NCBI GenBank assembly: GCA_947175805.1 | Contig: CAMWOF010000194.1 | Coordinates: 1-5,279 of the forward strand | Reading direction: 5' to 3' | Length of the DNA stretch: 5,279 nt | From: an uncultured Clostridiaceae bacterium | GTDB lineage: Bacteria > Bacillota > Clostridia > Lachnospirales > Lachnospiraceae | Part shown: piece after piece, positions 5,204 to 5,279 of the stretch | Layout of the letters: each line of letters opens with the position of its first letter | Numbering within the stretch: the first letter of the stretch is position 1 | Position numbers and translations under genes: made by a program | The notes under the pieces: generated by a model | Databases searched by the model: none | The model's input: the letters and a program-made list of their open reading frames with translations, nothing else | Told to the model about the DNA's origin: nothing

Positions 5204-5279
5204 TCAATCAAACTTTCCTGCCCCCAATTCTTTCTCTAAAAACTGCTTTATGTACGGATTGTTTTCCTCACTCAATGTA
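5204..5279 (-). CDS. 3' end of an unidentified minus-strand gene (truncated by the window edge)
   Basis: On the minus strand an open frame enters from the right edge and ends at a TGA at 5206-5204, giving 24 residues that read TLSEENNPYIKQFLEKELGA then GKFD. The composition is protein-like: an amphipathic, charged helix with a plausible soluble C-terminus. The other two minus-strand frames look less convincing. The stop lies 10 bp from the stop of the convergent membrane-protein gene, a typical arrangement. Too little is visible to name a family. Confidence 0.45.
   Translation of the reverse strand, partial: TLSEENNPYIKQFLEKELGAGKFD

Overview
The window looks like a chromosomal stretch of a Gram-positive, motile anaerobe of the Clostridia, most likely Lachnospiraceae-like. 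This is inferred from clostridial-style AraC and Cache-MCP proteins, strong GGAGG ribosome binding sites, a stand-alone MetH-activation-type protein beside a corrinoid adenosyltransferase, and an XRE regulator with a DUF5680-like C-terminal domain. No rRNA, tRNA, CRISPR array or transposase was seen.

Layout, left to right. At 1-478 (+) is the 3' part of an AraC-family regulator that begins outside the window. It converges on a complete methyl-accepting chemotaxis protein at 506-2203 (-), with a small hairpin (479-500) between the two stops. The MCP has its own extended -10 promoter (2257-2284). Two 18-bp direct repeats sit directly behind the -35 box and look like a regulator binding region. 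Farther upstream is an A/T-rich block of 11-bp and 9-bp micro-repeats. At 2423-2953 (-) lies an ATP:corrinoid adenosyltransferase (CobA/BtuR/CobO type). It is preceded at 3002-3688 (-) by a protein resembling the activation (reductive methylation, SAM-binding) domain of B12-dependent methionine synthase, with a C-terminal cysteine motif. These two probably form a small corrinoid-maintenance operon.

Upstream of that pair is an XRE-type HTH regulator at 3730-4401 (-). It is visibly more AT-rich than the corrinoid genes and is divergent from a small multi-pass membrane protein of unknown function at 4681-5193 (+). The 279-bp divergent region holds a nested inverted repeat (4469-4498) and an extended -10 promoter for the membrane gene. 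A 10-bp word from the dyad recurs over that promoter, so the regulator may control both genes. At the right edge is the last part (24 codons plus stop) of another minus-strand gene.

Functionally the window joins three modules: chemosensory signalling (AraC/MCP), corrinoid cofactor handling (MetH-activation-like/CobA), and a regulator-membrane protein pair of unknown role. I see no strong evidence for a defence system or mobile element. The most interesting signals are the regulatory repeats, the corrinoid pair, and the compositional break near 3720.
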